A program made the position numbers and the translations under genes. From contig NZ_JAHWYN010000003.1 of the NCBI RefSeq assembly GCF_019351435.1, positions 310,001-374,000 on the forward strand: a stretch of DNA of 64,000 bases. Direction: 5' to 3'. Positions 35,219 to 44,053 of this stretch are shown here, one piece after another. Origin of the DNA: Flavobacterium taihuense (lineage in GTDB: Bacteria; Bacteroidota; Bacteroidia; Flavobacteriales; Flavobacteriaceae). The notes under the pieces are model-generated. The model did no database searches, was not told the origin of the DNA, and saw only the letters and a list, made by a program, of their open reading frames with translations. Position 1 is the stretch's first letter. Every line of letters starts with the position of its first letter.

Positions 35219-36505
35219 ATGATATACCAAAGAAGTAGTCAGCTTTTTGCTGAAGCAGAAAAAGTAATCCCAGGGGGAGTAAATTCACCAGTAAGAGCTT
35301 TTAAAGCCGTGGGAGGTACGCCAATATTCGTAAAAAGTGCCAAAGGAGCTTATTTGTACGATGAAGATGGAAACCGATTAATCGACTATATCAATTCATG
35401 GGGACCAATGATTTTGGGTCATGCCTACGAGCCTGTGGTGGAAGCCGTAATTGAAAAAGCGAAACTAGGGACGTCTTTTGGGATGCCAACTGAATTAGAA
35501 ACACAAATTGCTGCACTTGCTGTATCTATGGTTCCAAATATTGATAAAATCCGATTTGTGAATTCAGGAACAGAGGCATGTATGAGTGCGGTGCGTTTGG
35601 CTCGCGGATTTACCAAAAGAGATAAAATCATCAAATTTGCCGGTTGCTACCACGGTCATTCCGATTCATTTTTGATTCAGGCCGGTAGTGGTGCTGTGAC
35701 TTTTGGAACTCCAAACAGTCCTGGTGTAACTGCCGGAACGGCAAAAGATACTTTGCTCGCCAAATACAATGATTTGGAAAATGTGAAGACTTTAATCGAA
35801 GCCAATAAAAATGAGATTGCGGCCATAATTGTTGAGCCCGTTGCAGGAAACATGGGATGTATTCCACCAGTGAAAGGGTTTTTGGAAGGATTGCGTGAGT
35901 TATGCACGGCTAACGGAATTCTGCTCATTTTTGATGAGGTTATGACAGGCTTTAGATTAGCCAGAGGTGGAGTTCAGGAATTGTTCAACATCGATGCAGA
36001 TATTGTTTGTTTCGGAAAAGTAATCGGGGGTGGATTACCCGTTGGAGCTTTTGCGGCACGTGCCGAAATTATGAATTTCCTAGCGCCATTGGGACCTGTT
36101 TACCAAGCGGGAACTTTGTCGGGGAATCCATTGGCTATGGCGGCCGGATTGGCGATGTTGCAGGCGTTGGACAACGATCGGGAAATTTTCAAAAGACTGG
36201 AAGAAAAAACTGCTTATTTAAGCGCAGGAATTGAGAAAGTTCTGAAAGCTAATAATGTTGTTTTCACCATCAATCAAATAGGGTCTATGATTTCGGTTCA
36301 TTTTGATGCAAATCCAGTAACCGATTTTCAATCTGCTGCTGCAGGTGATAATGAAACTTTCAAGAAATTCTTCCACGGATTGGTAGCCGAAGGAGTTTAC
36401 ATAGCACCATCGGCTTATGAAACTTGGTTTATCACTGATGCATTGACTTACGAAGATTTGGATTTTACTATTCAAGCAATTGACAAAGTTTCTAAAACGT
36501 TCTAA
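35219..36505 (+). CDS. hemL: Glutamate-1-semialdehyde 2,1-aminomutase
   Basis: PLP enzyme making 5-aminolevulinate from glutamate-1-semialdehyde for haem synthesis, cytosolic. 428 residues from ATG 35219, chosen because homologues begin near [22 protein letters not shown]; the upstream in-frame extension is repeat-derived. The PLP lysine lies in [15 protein letters not shown] and the conserved [19 protein letters not shown] is present. Convergent with the Spy-like gene, with a shared terminator between. Confidence 0.96.
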   Translation: MIYQRSSQLFAEAEKVIPGGVNSPVRAFKAVGGTPIFVKSAKGAYLYDEDGNRLIDYINSWGPMILGHAYEPVVEAVIEKAKLGTSFGMPTELETQIAALAVSMVPNIDKIRFVNSGTEACMSAVRLARGFTKRDKIIKFAGCYHGHSDSFLIQAGSGAVTFGTPNSPGVTAGTAKDTLLAKYNDLENVKTLIEANKNEIAAIIVEPVAGNMGCIPPVKGFLEGLRELCTANGILLIFDEVMTGFRLARGGVQELFNIDADIVCFGKVIGGGLPVGAFAARAEIMNFLAPLGPVYQAGTLSGNPLAMAAGLAMLQALDNDREIFKRLEEKTAYLSAGIEKVLKANNVVFTINQIGSMISVHFDANPVTDFQSAAAGDNETFKKFFHGLVAEGVYIAPSAYETWFITDALTYEDLDFTIQAIDKVSKTF

Positions 36506-36528
36506 GTAACGTCAATTAATAAAACATA

Positions 36529-36574
36529 AATTCCACTCATTTGCCCAAATTAATTGGTGTAAATAAGTGGAATT
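36529..36574. terminator. Bidirectional hairpin between hemL and the convergent Spy-like gene
   Basis: AATTCCACTCATTT (36529-36542) pairs with AAATAAGTGGAATT (36561-36574), 13 of 14 positions. There is no long T-run on either side, so termination is probable but not certain. Confidence 0.6.
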
Positions 36575-36613
36575 CATATTTGAGGTCAAAAAGGATTCAA
36601 TCAAAATTATTCT

Positions 36614-37042
36614 CTACATTCCTCCTCCTCTTCTTTCTTTTATTTTGTCTTTATTCTCTTCTCTCATATCAAGCCATTTTTGATATTGATCTGCAGATAA
36701 AATCGCTTTCATTTTAGCTTCGGTATCTGTTTTTTCAGCTTGCATTGTGTTTTTGAATGCAGTTCTTTCTTCCGTAGTCATTTTATCGCCACTGGCTTTT
36801 CGGGTATCTTTTTGAACTTTCAGATCTTGTGCTTTGGCGCTTTTCTCCGCTAAAATTTTACCAATTGCTTCTTGCTGTTTGGCATCCAAAGCCAATTCTT
36901 TGGTCAACTTTTGAAGATGTTTTTGCTGGCGTTGTTCTGGAGTCATTTTTTCCATGTTGGCTCCGTTGGGCTGGGGAGTGGCTTCTTGTGCAAATCCTGT
37001 TAATCCCATTCCGAATACTAAGGCAATAATTAATTTTTTCAT
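36614..37042 (-). CDS. Spy/DUF4890-like periplasmic helical protein
   Basis: 142 residues. A signal peptide (cleavage near residue 19, GFAQ) is followed by an all-helical Lys/Glu/Gln-rich body with the LTPEQ-like repeats of the Spy/CpxP fold (MTPEQRQQKHLQKLTKEL, MTTEERTAFKNTM, LSADQYQKWLDMREENK). Spy-type proteins are periplasmic chaperones; this assignment is by fold only. Monocistronic. Confidence 0.82.
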   Translation of the reverse strand: MKKLIIALVFGMGLTGFAQEATPQPNGANMEKMTPEQRQQKHLQKLTKELALDAKQQEAIGKILAEKSAKAQDLKVQKDTRKASGDKMTTEERTAFKNTMQAEKTDTEAKMKAILSADQYQKWLDMREENKDKIKERRGGGM

Positions 37043-37159
37043 GTTTATTAGCTATTAAGTTATAGTTGTAAGACGGTTTTAATAACTTAAGGTTTAATGT
37101 CTAAGCTTTAATTTATGAAAAAATGATATATACCTATTAAATTTTAAAATAGAAGTTTT

Positions 37160-37909
37160 TCAAGAACAGCCTTTTTGGTGTTTTAAGAGTTTAGCATATT
37201 TCATATAAGAAAAAAAACCTTGAATCATAGAAAAGGACAAGCCGTCTATGCCATTCAATAAACCTTTTTTAAAGAAATAACAGCGAATAAAAGCAACTAT
37301 TCCATTGGTAAATGGCTTTAAAGGAGTTATTCTTTTTCCTTGGTCAAAAAGTTCTTTGGCGTGCCAATCGGAATATTGATTTTTTTTTGTGACAATTTGT
37401 TCTATAGATTCCCAACCATAATGGAGTATGTGGACAGGAATTTTCTTTTCGTTTTTTGTTACGATTACTTGATGTACTTTGGAATCAGACGGACGAGACG
37501 TTTTTTTATTAAAAAATCTCACCTTATAGTCAGGGTACCAACCTGCAAAATCAATTAATTTGTCGCCTAAGAAGTTTTTTACCCGAAAACTAAATGCATC
37601 GAAATTGCCTTCTAAGTATTTCTTGTTTAAAATAAACTCTTCTGCATCCGAATCAAGAAATTCATCTGCATCCAAATTAAGAATCCAATCGTTTTTACAA
37701 AAGGGCAAGCCATGTGAGCGTTGCGGACCATCTCCTAAGAATTTTTGTAAAACAACAATTGCTCCCTTTTTTTTGGCAATTTCTACCGTTCTATCAGTGC
37801 TTAGTGAATCGACAACAATCACTTCATCACAAATTTTGAAAAGTGAGTCGATGCACTTTCCAATCATTTTTTCCTCATTAAACGTAATAATCAAACCGCT
37901 AATTGCCAT
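37160..37909 (-). CDS. Family 2 glycosyltransferase (WaaE/KdtX type)
   Basis: 249 residues. GT2 N-terminal blocks are MAISGLIITFNEEKMIGKCI and DEVIVVDSLSTDRT, and the metal-binding DxD is in NLDADEF. The second half has GWYPDYKVRFFNK and a C-terminal hydrophobic segment. Related proteins add sugars to the LPS core from the cytosolic side of the membrane. No LPS cluster lies next to it. A minus-strand -7 box TATCTTTG at 37978-37985 faces it, back to back with the promoter of the next gene. Confidence 0.88.
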   Translation of the reverse strand: MAISGLIITFNEEKMIGKCIDSLFKICDEVIVVDSLSTDRTVEIAKKKGAIVVLQKFLGDGPQRSHGLPFCKNDWILNLDADEFLDSDAEEFILNKKYLEGNFDAFSFRVKNFLGDKLIDFAGWYPDYKVRFFNKKTSRPSDSKVHQVIVTKNEKKIPVHILHYGWESIEQIVTKKNQYSDWHAKELFDQGKRITPLKPFTNGIVAFIRCYFFKKGLLNGIDGLSFSMIQGFFSYMKYAKLLKHQKGCS

Positions 37910-37977
37910 AAAAAAACGTTTAGTATTGTTATTGTTGTAAGACTGTCTATATATGTAAAAGTTTAATTTTAATAATG

Positions 37978-38035
37978 CAAAGATAATAAAAACTGATATT
38001 AGTCATCTGAATTTAAAAAGTGTGTATTATCTTTG
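37978..38035. promoter_or_regulatory. Divergent -7 boxes between the glycosyltransferase and the cysteine-motif protein
   Basis: Minus strand TATCTTTG (37978-37985) and plus strand TATCTTTG (38028-38035) are identical and point in opposite directions. Neither has a perfect TTG at the right distance. On the plus side the box ends five bases before the GTG start, leaving almost no leader. Confidence 0.55.
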
Positions 38036-38039
38036 CACC

Positions 38040-38414
38040 GTGAAAAACTTCGTATTTATACTTATCATTGCTATTTTTATAAAACCGATTTTTCCGGTTA
38101 TAGAATACGTGGTCAATTATGAATACATTTCAAAGGTACTTTGCGAAAACAAGGCAAAGCCAATGATGAATTGTAACGGAAAATGTCATTTGATGAAGGA
38201 ATTGGCAAAGGCTGCCGAAAACGAAAAGCCTGCTTCTTCCGATAAAAAAGGATATACTCCTGTTGCTGAACTATTATTTTTTCAGGAAATTAAAACTTTT
38301 TCTATTGCTTCTGCATCATTTTTAGATAAAGAAAAAAACAGCAATACCTATTCCAATTTATATTCCAAATCCCATTTGGAGTCCCTTTTAAGACCACCCA
38401 TTTTTATTTCTTAG
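38040..38414 (+). CDS. Small membrane protein with C-x9-C-x3-C motif, beside copper genes
   Basis: 124 residues from the GTG at 38040. I prefer this start because an upstream in-frame GTG at 38022 lies in front of, and its frame runs through, the -7 box. The first 25 residues form a membrane helix or signal anchor. Then comes CENKAKPMMNCNGKCHL with C35, C45 and C49 and two Met between, a likely metal-binding site. The rest is polar and ends RPPIFIS. In Bacteroidetes such proteins precede YtkA-type lipoproteins and OprC/NosA-like receptors, as here. A role in copper handling is inferred from this context and the Cys/Met motif. Confidence 0.7.
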   Translation: MKNFVFILIIAIFIKPIFPVIEYVVNYEYISKVLCENKAKPMMNCNGKCHLMKELAKAAENEKPASSDKKGYTPVAELLFFQEIKTFSIASASFLDKEKNSNTYSNLYSKSHLESLLRPPIFIS

Positions 38415-38556
38415 ATTTTTTCAATTACTATAATTGAGGCTGTTTGATTTTTCAAAGAGCATATCTTTTATGGAAACAATTGTTTCGTTTTTCGGGCAAA
38501 TTAATTATACAATGCAAGTATTTTAATTGGCTTCGTGAGTTCGCTAAATTTTATAT

Positions 38557-38696
38557 GGGCGTGACCCTCCGTTAACCCCGATAGCTATCGGGGACGGGTC
38601 GGGCTTTCCGTTCCCGCTTTTTTCCTTTTCAATAGCCACGGGTTTAAACCCGTGGCTATTGAAAAGGAAAAAGAGCTCCACTGCAATCCCTCACGC
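38557..38696 (-). repeat. Dispersed three-way-junction element, copy C, with a 54-base perfect palindrome
   Basis: Read on the minus strand it begins GCGTGAGGGATTGCAGTGGA and ends GGGTCACGCCC, so the outer stem GCGTGA/TCACGC is kept. The small hairpin of copies A, B, D and E is replaced by a long one containing a loop-free perfect palindrome of 54 bases (38619-38672, 27-base arms). The constant AAAGCCCGACC follows. The second hairpin is CCCCGATAGCTATCGGGG (38576-38593), the palindrome found elsewhere as a separate repeat. It lies in the 331-base gap 38415-38745; nothing else is recognisable there. Confidence 0.85.
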
Positions 38697-38745
38697 AAAA
38701 CAAACAAACAGAATCAAGATTTAATTAATAAAAAATGCATTTCAA

Positions 38746-39594
38746 ATGAAAATTCAATTTAAAAAAAATATCATATTATTATTTGCTGCTCTTGCTTTTG
38801 CCTCTTGTTCTTCAGATTCTACTGAGCCTACTGTGGATGAACTGGACGGGCTTACAAAGTTTCAAGAAATCACGAACACAACTCATACCATAGAGCTATA
38901 CCGACATATGGGAGGATTAGTGCAAGGATATAACGAAGTGGCTTTTAGAATCAAAGACAATGCTACTGGAAAATTTATTACAAATGCAACAGCAAGCTGG
39001 ATGCCCGTAATGCACATGACTTCAATGACGCATTCTTGTCCAAAATCTAAAATTGAAAAGGAATCTGCCGAAGCGACATTATATGAAGGATATATTGTTT
39101 TTCAAATGGCTCAAAATGCTACCGAATATTGGGATTTAAAAATAGATTATACTATCAATGGAACTACATACACTGCGACTTCAGTTATTGATGTACCAGC
39201 ATCAGCCAAACAAACAGTGACAACTTTCAAGGGAATTGATGGAGTGAAATACATTGTTGCCTATGCAGAACCGCATCACCCAAAAGTGGCAATCAATGAT
39301 ATCGAAGTGGCGATTTTTAAAATGCAAGATATGATGACTTTTCCTGTTGTGGATAATTATAAATTGAAAATTGACCCAAGAATGCCAAGTATGGGCAATC
39401 ACAGTTCCCCAAACAATGTGGATTTGACTCAAACGGCTACCGGTGGATTGTACAAAGGAAAAATGTCACTTACTATGACAGGCTATTGGAAAATAAACCT
39501 GCAATTGATGAATGCCAACAATGAAGTTTTAAAAGGGGAAGCCATAACTGATGCTGTTCCTGCAAGCAGTATTTACTTTGAAATAGAATTCTAG
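38746..39594 (+). CDS. Lipoprotein with two YtkA/FixH-like domains, Met/His-rich
   Basis: 282 residues. The lipobox is ALAFASCSS (Cys21). Two similar beta domains (about 45-150 and 160-282) each carry a methionine/histidine loop: MPVMHMTSMTHSCP in the first, RMPSMGNHSSP in the second. Such loops in YtkA-like and CopC-like proteins suit Cu(I)/Cu(II) binding. It precedes the OprC-like receptor, so it may capture copper at the cell surface or pass it across the periplasm. Function inferred from motif and context. A strong terminator follows. Confidence 0.75.
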   Translation: MKIQFKKNIILLFAALAFASCSSDSTEPTVDELDGLTKFQEITNTTHTIELYRHMGGLVQGYNEVAFRIKDNATGKFITNATASWMPVMHMTSMTHSCPKSKIEKESAEATLYEGYIVFQMAQNATEYWDLKIDYTINGTTYTATSVIDVPASAKQTVTTFKGIDGVKYIVAYAEPHHPKVAINDIEVAIFKMQDMMTFPVVDNYKLKIDPRMPSMGNHSSPNNVDLTQTATGGLYKGKMSLTMTGYWKINLQLMNANNEVLKGEAITDAVPASSIYFEIEF

Positions 39595-39601
39595 TTGAAT
39601 A

Positions 39602-39641
39602 AAAAAAGGTCAATTATCAATTTTGATTTTTGACCTTTTTT
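39602..39641 (+). terminator. Rho-independent terminator
   Basis: AAAAAAGGTCAA (39602-39613) pairs with TTGACCTTTTTT (39630-39641), a 12-base stem ending in the T-run, eight bases after the lipoprotein stop. It works in both directions. The downstream receptor must therefore have its own promoter or depend on readthrough. Confidence 0.85.
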
Positions 39642-39733
39642 AAATTGGTTTAAAATTACTTTAAACACGATTAATTATCAATAGTAACGCCAGTGGGGAT
39701 TGAGTAATCTTGCGCATGCAAAATTTTATTTCG

Positions 39734-41731
39734 ATGAAAAAAATAGTATTCTTCCTTTTGGTAAATTTCTTAATTTCAGTAACTCTTTTTGCTCAACAAG
39801 AATCAAAGGATTCGATTGTTGTCAAACCATTGAATGAAGTTATTGTTATTGGAAAAAAAGCCAAATTGTATCAAAAACAAAGTAAACCACTTGCCACGAT
39901 TGATGAATACCTGCAACAATCGAGCAAAGTCGATATGATTAAAAGAGGCGGTTATGCATGGGAACCGATAATCAACAGTATGGCTACGGAGCGAACGTTG
40001 ATTACTATAGATGGTATGCGTATTTTTGGAGCCTGCACTGACAAAATGGATCCTATCACTTCTTATGTGGAAGTTTCAAATTTGACTGAGGCTACTGTTG
40101 TTTCCGGACAACAGGGAGGGTGTCACGGAGCCACAATTGGAGGGGCTATTGATTTAAAAAAAAATCAAAGCAGTTTTTCTAATACTGGCTGGAGTGCTGA
40201 TTTGAATGCGGGTTATGAGACGAACAGCCATCAGAAAATTATAGGTTCGGCTGTCAATTATGTAAAGGAATCATTTTATATCGATACCGATTTTATGTTC
40301 CGAAAAGCAGATAATTATTTTGCCGGAAATAATGAAGAAATACCTTTTTCGCAATTTCAAAAATTTAATATTTCAGCTTCTACAGGGTTTCGTTTGGATA
40401 CCGATAAAATTATTAAAGCGGCTGTAATTTATGATAAAGCAACCGATGTGGGTTATCCCGCCTTGCCAATGGATGTTTCTTTGGCTAAAGCATTGATAAC
40501 TTCTTTGAGTTATGAATATGTTCCTGTAGGATCAACTCTTCAATCTTGGGAAACCAAGATTTATTACAATACCATTACACATATTATGGATGACACCAAG
40601 CGTCCCAATATTCCCATCCACATGGATATGCCAGGTTGGAGTGATACGTATGGAATGTATTCAAAAGCAAAAGGTATTTTTGGATCACATCATTTCATTG
40701 CAGATGTTAGTTCGTTCTACAATCGTTCTATAGCCGAGATGACGATGTATCCCAATGATCCAACCGAAAATTTAATGTTCATGTACACTTGGCCTGATGT
40801 TAGAACGTTGTATTATGGGGTGTTTTTGGAGGATAATCTAGTTCTAAATACCAATTCAGGTTTACTTTTTACAGGAAGTATCGCCAGTCATAGTAATAAA
40901 GTCGCCAGTCAATTTGGATTGGAAAGTTTACAGATTTTTTATCCTAATATGGATGCTGTCAATACTCGATTTCTCGGTAGTTTTTCGACCAAGTATAATT
41001 ATACCAAAAATGGTTTTGAATACGGAGTAGGATTAGGGTATGGAGAACGAGCATCTTCAGTTTCCGAAGGTTATGGTTTTTATTTGTTCAATAGTTTTGA
41101 TGGATACGATTATATTGGAAATCCTGATTTGGACAAAGAGCAATCCTTGGAATCAAGTGTGTCTTTTGGGTACTCCAAAAGTAAATGGAGTTCTAAATTA
41201 TCGGCAACTTTTTTTCATATTTCAAATTATATTGTGGGAGCACCAGATGTAAATTTAATTCCTATGACAATTGGCGCAAATGGGGTCAAAGTATATACTG
41301 CTTTGGATTATGCCACTCTTTTTAATATGGATTTGAATTTAGACTATCAAATTTTAGAAAGCCTAAAATGGCAAGGACAGTTGGTTTATGCGTATGGAAA
41401 AGAAAGTAATAAAAGGAATTTACCCTTTATAAGTCCATTCAGTTATTCTAGTGCATTTAACTATTTCAAAAACCGAATTTCGGCTTCGATTGCTGTTGTT
41501 GGAAATGCAACCCAGTCGAAATTCAGTTCCTATTATGGTGAAAATGAAACACCAGATTATGCAGTTTTAAATGCCTTTGTCGGTTATTCTTTTTATGTTG
41601 AAAAAAGCAAATGGAATGTTAAGGTAGGGATCGAGAATGTTTTCGACACTTATTATTCTACTTTTTCTAGCTGGAACAACATTCCGAATAAAGGAAGAAA
41701 TTTTGTTTTGAATTTAAATTTCGGATTTTAG
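39734..41731 (+). CDS. OprC/NosA-type copper TonB-dependent receptor
   Basis: 665 residues from ATG 39734, which gives a normal signal peptide (cleavage near residue 20, FAQ); TTG 39710 and ATG 39716 are alternatives. Plug (about 30-145) and barrel, no CarboxypepD_reg domain. In the Pseudomonas receptor OprC, copper is bound by CxxxM and HxM. Here the plug has GACTDKMDP (C101, M105), and 182 residues later comes THIMDD (H283, M285), essentially the same spacing. Both sites are intact, so copper uptake is a strong assignment. A near-consensus -7 box, TAATCTTG, lies at 39705-39712. Upstream are the Met/His lipoprotein and the Cys-motif membrane protein. Confidence 0.85.
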   Translation: MKKIVFFLLVNFLISVTLFAQQESKDSIVVKPLNEVIVIGKKAKLYQKQSKPLATIDEYLQQSSKVDMIKRGGYAWEPIINSMATERTLITIDGMRIFGACTDKMDPITSYVEVSNLTEATVVSGQQGGCHGATIGGAIDLKKNQSSFSNTGWSADLNAGYETNSHQKIIGSAVNYVKESFYIDTDFMFRKADNYFAGNNEEIPFSQFQKFNISASTGFRLDTDKIIKAAVIYDKATDVGYPALPMDVSLAKALITSLSYEYVPVGSTLQSWETKIYYNTITHIMDDTKRPNIPIHMDMPGWSDTYGMYSKAKGIFGSHHFIADVSSFYNRSIAEMTMYPNDPTENLMFMYTWPDVRTLYYGVFLEDNLVLNTNSGLLFTGSIASHSNKVASQFGLESLQIFYPNMDAVNTRFLGSFSTKYNYTKNGFEYGVGLGYGERASSVSEGYGFYLFNSFDGYDYIGNPDLDKEQSLESSVSFGYSKSKWSSKLSATFFHISNYIVGAPDVNLIPMTIGANGVKVYTALDYATLFNMDLNLDYQILESLKWQGQLVYAYGKESNKRNLPFISPFSYSSAFNYFKNRISASIAVVGNATQSKFSSYYGENETPDYAVLNAFVGYSFYVEKSKWNVKVGIENVFDTYYSTFSSWNNIPNKGRNFVLNLNFGF

Positions 41732-41820
41732 TTTCAACAAAATAAAAGGGATTATCTATTTTTTGAGGCAGTATATATCATTTCCAAATTGTATTTTTGA
41801 ATACTATTAAAAAATAACCT

Positions 41821-42990
41821 ATGATTTCCGTTCAAGAAGCCTTTTCGATATTAGAACAAAATTTGCCTGCTTTGCATAAAGTGGAGTATTCTCTTTCTCA
41901 AGCCAGAAAACATATTTTGGCAGAATCACTTTTGTCACCCATCAATATGCCTCCTTTTCGTCAATCGGCGATGGATGGTTATGCTTTGTGTTTACACGAT
42001 GCTTTGGTTTATGAAATTGTAGGCGAAATAAAAGCGGGAGATTCTCACTTGGTAAATTTAATTCCAGGACAAGCCATAAAGATTTTTACCGGAGCCGCCA
42101 TTCCGGATTCGGCGCAAGCGGTGATCCAGATTGAATTGGTTGCTGCAAACGGCACACAATTGTTGTTGGACGAATTGGTAAAACCAGAAACAAATGTCAG
42201 ACCCATTGGAGAACAAATTTCGGCAGGGGATTTGGCGCTCGAAAAAGGAACTTTGCTGAATTCAGCATCCATCGGTTTTTTGGCGGGACTTGGTTTTACT
42301 AAAGTTAGCGTTTTTAAAAAACCAAAGGTTGCAATTGTGGTTACGGGTAATGAATTGGCCAAGCCCGGTACACCACTCGAACACGGAAAGGTATATGAGA
42401 GTAACGGAATAATGTTGGAATCTGCATTAATTGATGCTTTTTATGATTCAGTGACTTTATATGAAGTCAATGATGATTTTGAAAACACCAAAAATAAACT
42501 GCAAGAAGCGTTAACAAACAACGATATGGTTTTGGTTTCTGGCGGAATATCGGTTGGGGATTATGATTTTGTGGCACGAGCTTTAAAAGAACTTCAGGTG
42601 CAGACTTTATTTCACAAAGTCAATCAAAAACCAGGAAAACCTTTGTTCGCAGGTAAATTACGTGATAAAATGGTTTTTGCCTTGCCGGGAAATCCTGCGG
42701 CTTGTTTAACTTGTTTTTATGTGTATGTTTTGCCCACATTGGCAATTATGTCGGGTGCGGAGGCGAATTATAAACAAGCTGTTTTGTTTTCATTAGCCCA
42801 TGATTACGAAGTAAAAAACACCCGTTGTCAATTTTTGAAAGCGAGTGTCAGCAATGGTGAAGCACAAATCTTGTCACATCAAAATTCATCTATGCTTAAT
42901 TCTTTTTCAGTCTCAAACGGATTGATTTACGTGCCTCACGGCCATTATGAATTGAAAAAAGGAGACAAGGTTGAAGTGTATTTGCTGTAA
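41821..42990 (+). CDS. moeA: Molybdopterin molybdenumtransferase MoeA
   Basis: Inserts molybdate into adenylated molybdopterin, the last step of Mo-cofactor synthesis, in the cytosol. 389 residues, full length. Conserved blocks are PPFRQSAMDGYAL, GEIKAGD, IFTGAAIPDSA, VVTGNELAKPG, SGGISVGDYDFV, QKPGKPLFAGK and the PGNPAA loop. A TATTTTTG box (41792-41799) precedes the start without a good -33. It stands apart from the other Moco genes (47.8-53.5 kb), directly after the copper receptor on the same strand. Confidence 0.95.
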   Translation: MISVQEAFSILEQNLPALHKVEYSLSQARKHILAESLLSPINMPPFRQSAMDGYALCLHDALVYEIVGEIKAGDSHLVNLIPGQAIKIFTGAAIPDSAQAVIQIELVAANGTQLLLDELVKPETNVRPIGEQISAGDLALEKGTLLNSASIGFLAGLGFTKVSVFKKPKVAIVVTGNELAKPGTPLEHGKVYESNGIMLESALIDAFYDSVTLYEVNDDFENTKNKLQEALTNNDMVLVSGGISVGDYDFVARALKELQVQTLFHKVNQKPGKPLFAGKLRDKMVFALPGNPAACLTCFYVYVLPTLAIMSGAEANYKQAVLFSLAHDYEVKNTRCQFLKASVSNGEAQILSHQNSSMLNSFSVSNGLIYVPHGHYELKKGDKVEVYLL

Positions 42991-43022
42991 TGATTTTTGA
43001 AAACCATATTGTTCATTTAAAA

Positions 43023-43469
43023 TTACATTCCCTCTTTCTTAGCTGAAGCAATTAGATTAACATCTATAAGTTCCAATGCTTGAACCATATCCTTGACAGT
43101 TTCTTTGTATTTTTTAAAATGCATTGTTTCTATATGTGATTTGTATGCGGAAGTATCAGCATAGATTTCGAGTATTGTAATTTGTGAAGGGTCGTTTTTG
43201 TCGGCAACAGCGTAATAGGTTAATACACCCGGCTCAACACGAACAGCAGTTGTCATTTGCTCTTTTAGTGCAGTGTTGTATTTGTCCAATTGCAATGGAT
43301 CAACTTTTATTTTTGCCAGTCGAACCATTTGAATTTTTTCCTGTGCCATGGTAGTATTGCTAAATAAAAGTATTAGTGTATATAGGATAATTATAGTGGA
43401 AAGTGATTTAATTGGGCTAAACTGCATTTTAGTTGGTTTAAGGATTTTCATAAAATTCGATTTATACAT
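43023..43469 (-). CDS. Antibiotic-biosynthesis-monooxygenase (ABM) domain protein, exported
   Basis: 148 residues in the longest frame, with inner ATGs at 43451 and 43427. The signal peptide (SLSTIIILYTLILLFSNTTMAQ) fits any of them. The ABM domain (about 48-135) shows VRLAKIKVDPLQLDKYNTAL, EPGVLTYYAVADKND and ILEIYADTSAYKSHIETMHF, the pattern of YgiN-like quinol monooxygenases and related dimeric ferredoxin-like folds. An exported form is less usual. Substrate unknown. Confidence 0.8.
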   Translation of the reverse strand: MYKSNFMKILKPTKMQFSPIKSLSTIIILYTLILLFSNTTMAQEKIQMVRLAKIKVDPLQLDKYNTALKEQMTTAVRVEPGVLTYYAVADKNDPSQITILEIYADTSAYKSHIETMHFKKYKETVKDMVQALELIDVNLIASAKKEGM

Positions 43470-43557
43470 TATACCTATTTTCTATTTAGTCTTCAACGAT
43501 ATCCTATTAAAATAGCTGTTTTGTGATTAAAAAAAGTCTTGTCTTCAGGATTGACAA

Positions 43558-43575
43558 TCCCGATAGCTATCGGGA
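43558..43575. repeat. Perfect palindrome TCCCGATAGCTATCGGGA
   Basis: 18-base perfect palindrome in the 584-base gap 43470-44053. Related copies are at 38576-38593 (within copy C) and, with one change, inside the GSCFA gene (15224-15241). Apart from the copy-D element I see no other feature in this gap. Confidence 0.8.
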
Positions 43576-43922
43576 CCAAAATATAAGACCAACTTCCCAT
43601 TATGCAAAATGTATAAATCCGTTGCTGTAGTTGGCAGGCTTTTTATTTTTTATTTAGAATTTCTAATACAGGTATGAAAGTTTCATGATATTTAGGTAAT
43701 TCCATATTGTTTGGTTTTATTTATGCACAACTCGTTTATATGTGTGACTCTTATACATTTCCGCTGAAAATTAGGCGTGTAAGTATAAAAAATGCCATAG
43801 TTTCATAACCAAATATACAGATTAATCATTATAAATTTTCAAAAGTCTTTTGTTTGGTTGGAGCTATTTATATTCTTTAAATAATCAAAATATTTTGTCT
43901 TCCTTAAGCGCTTTGGTGAGTT

Positions 43923-44037
43923 GCGTGAGGGATAGACGGAAGCTACCGAAGTAGCCCAAATAGCCCGACGCCGTTGAGGAAAGTGGCTTTATAAGCGGTG
44001 CGATCAGTAAGCCACTTTTCTCAACGGGGGCATGCCC
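43923..44037 (+). repeat. Dispersed three-way-junction element, copy D
   Basis: 115 bases: GCGTGAGGGATAGACGG, small hairpin AGCTACCGAAGTAGC, then AATAGCCCGAC, then a long stem (CCGTTGAGGAAAGTGGCTT against AAGCCACTTTTCTCAACGG, one mismatch) with a loop, ending GGGGCATGCCC. The outer stem here is GCGTG/CATGC with one G-T pair. It ends 16 bases past the stop of the AI-2E family gene. Confidence 0.85.
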
Positions 44038-44053
44038 AAATAATAATGAAAAA

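Noticed and set aside
38557..38696. The large palindrome considered as an insertion-sequence end
   Set aside because: There is no transposase frame and no target duplication that I can see. The flanks match the dispersed element family instead.
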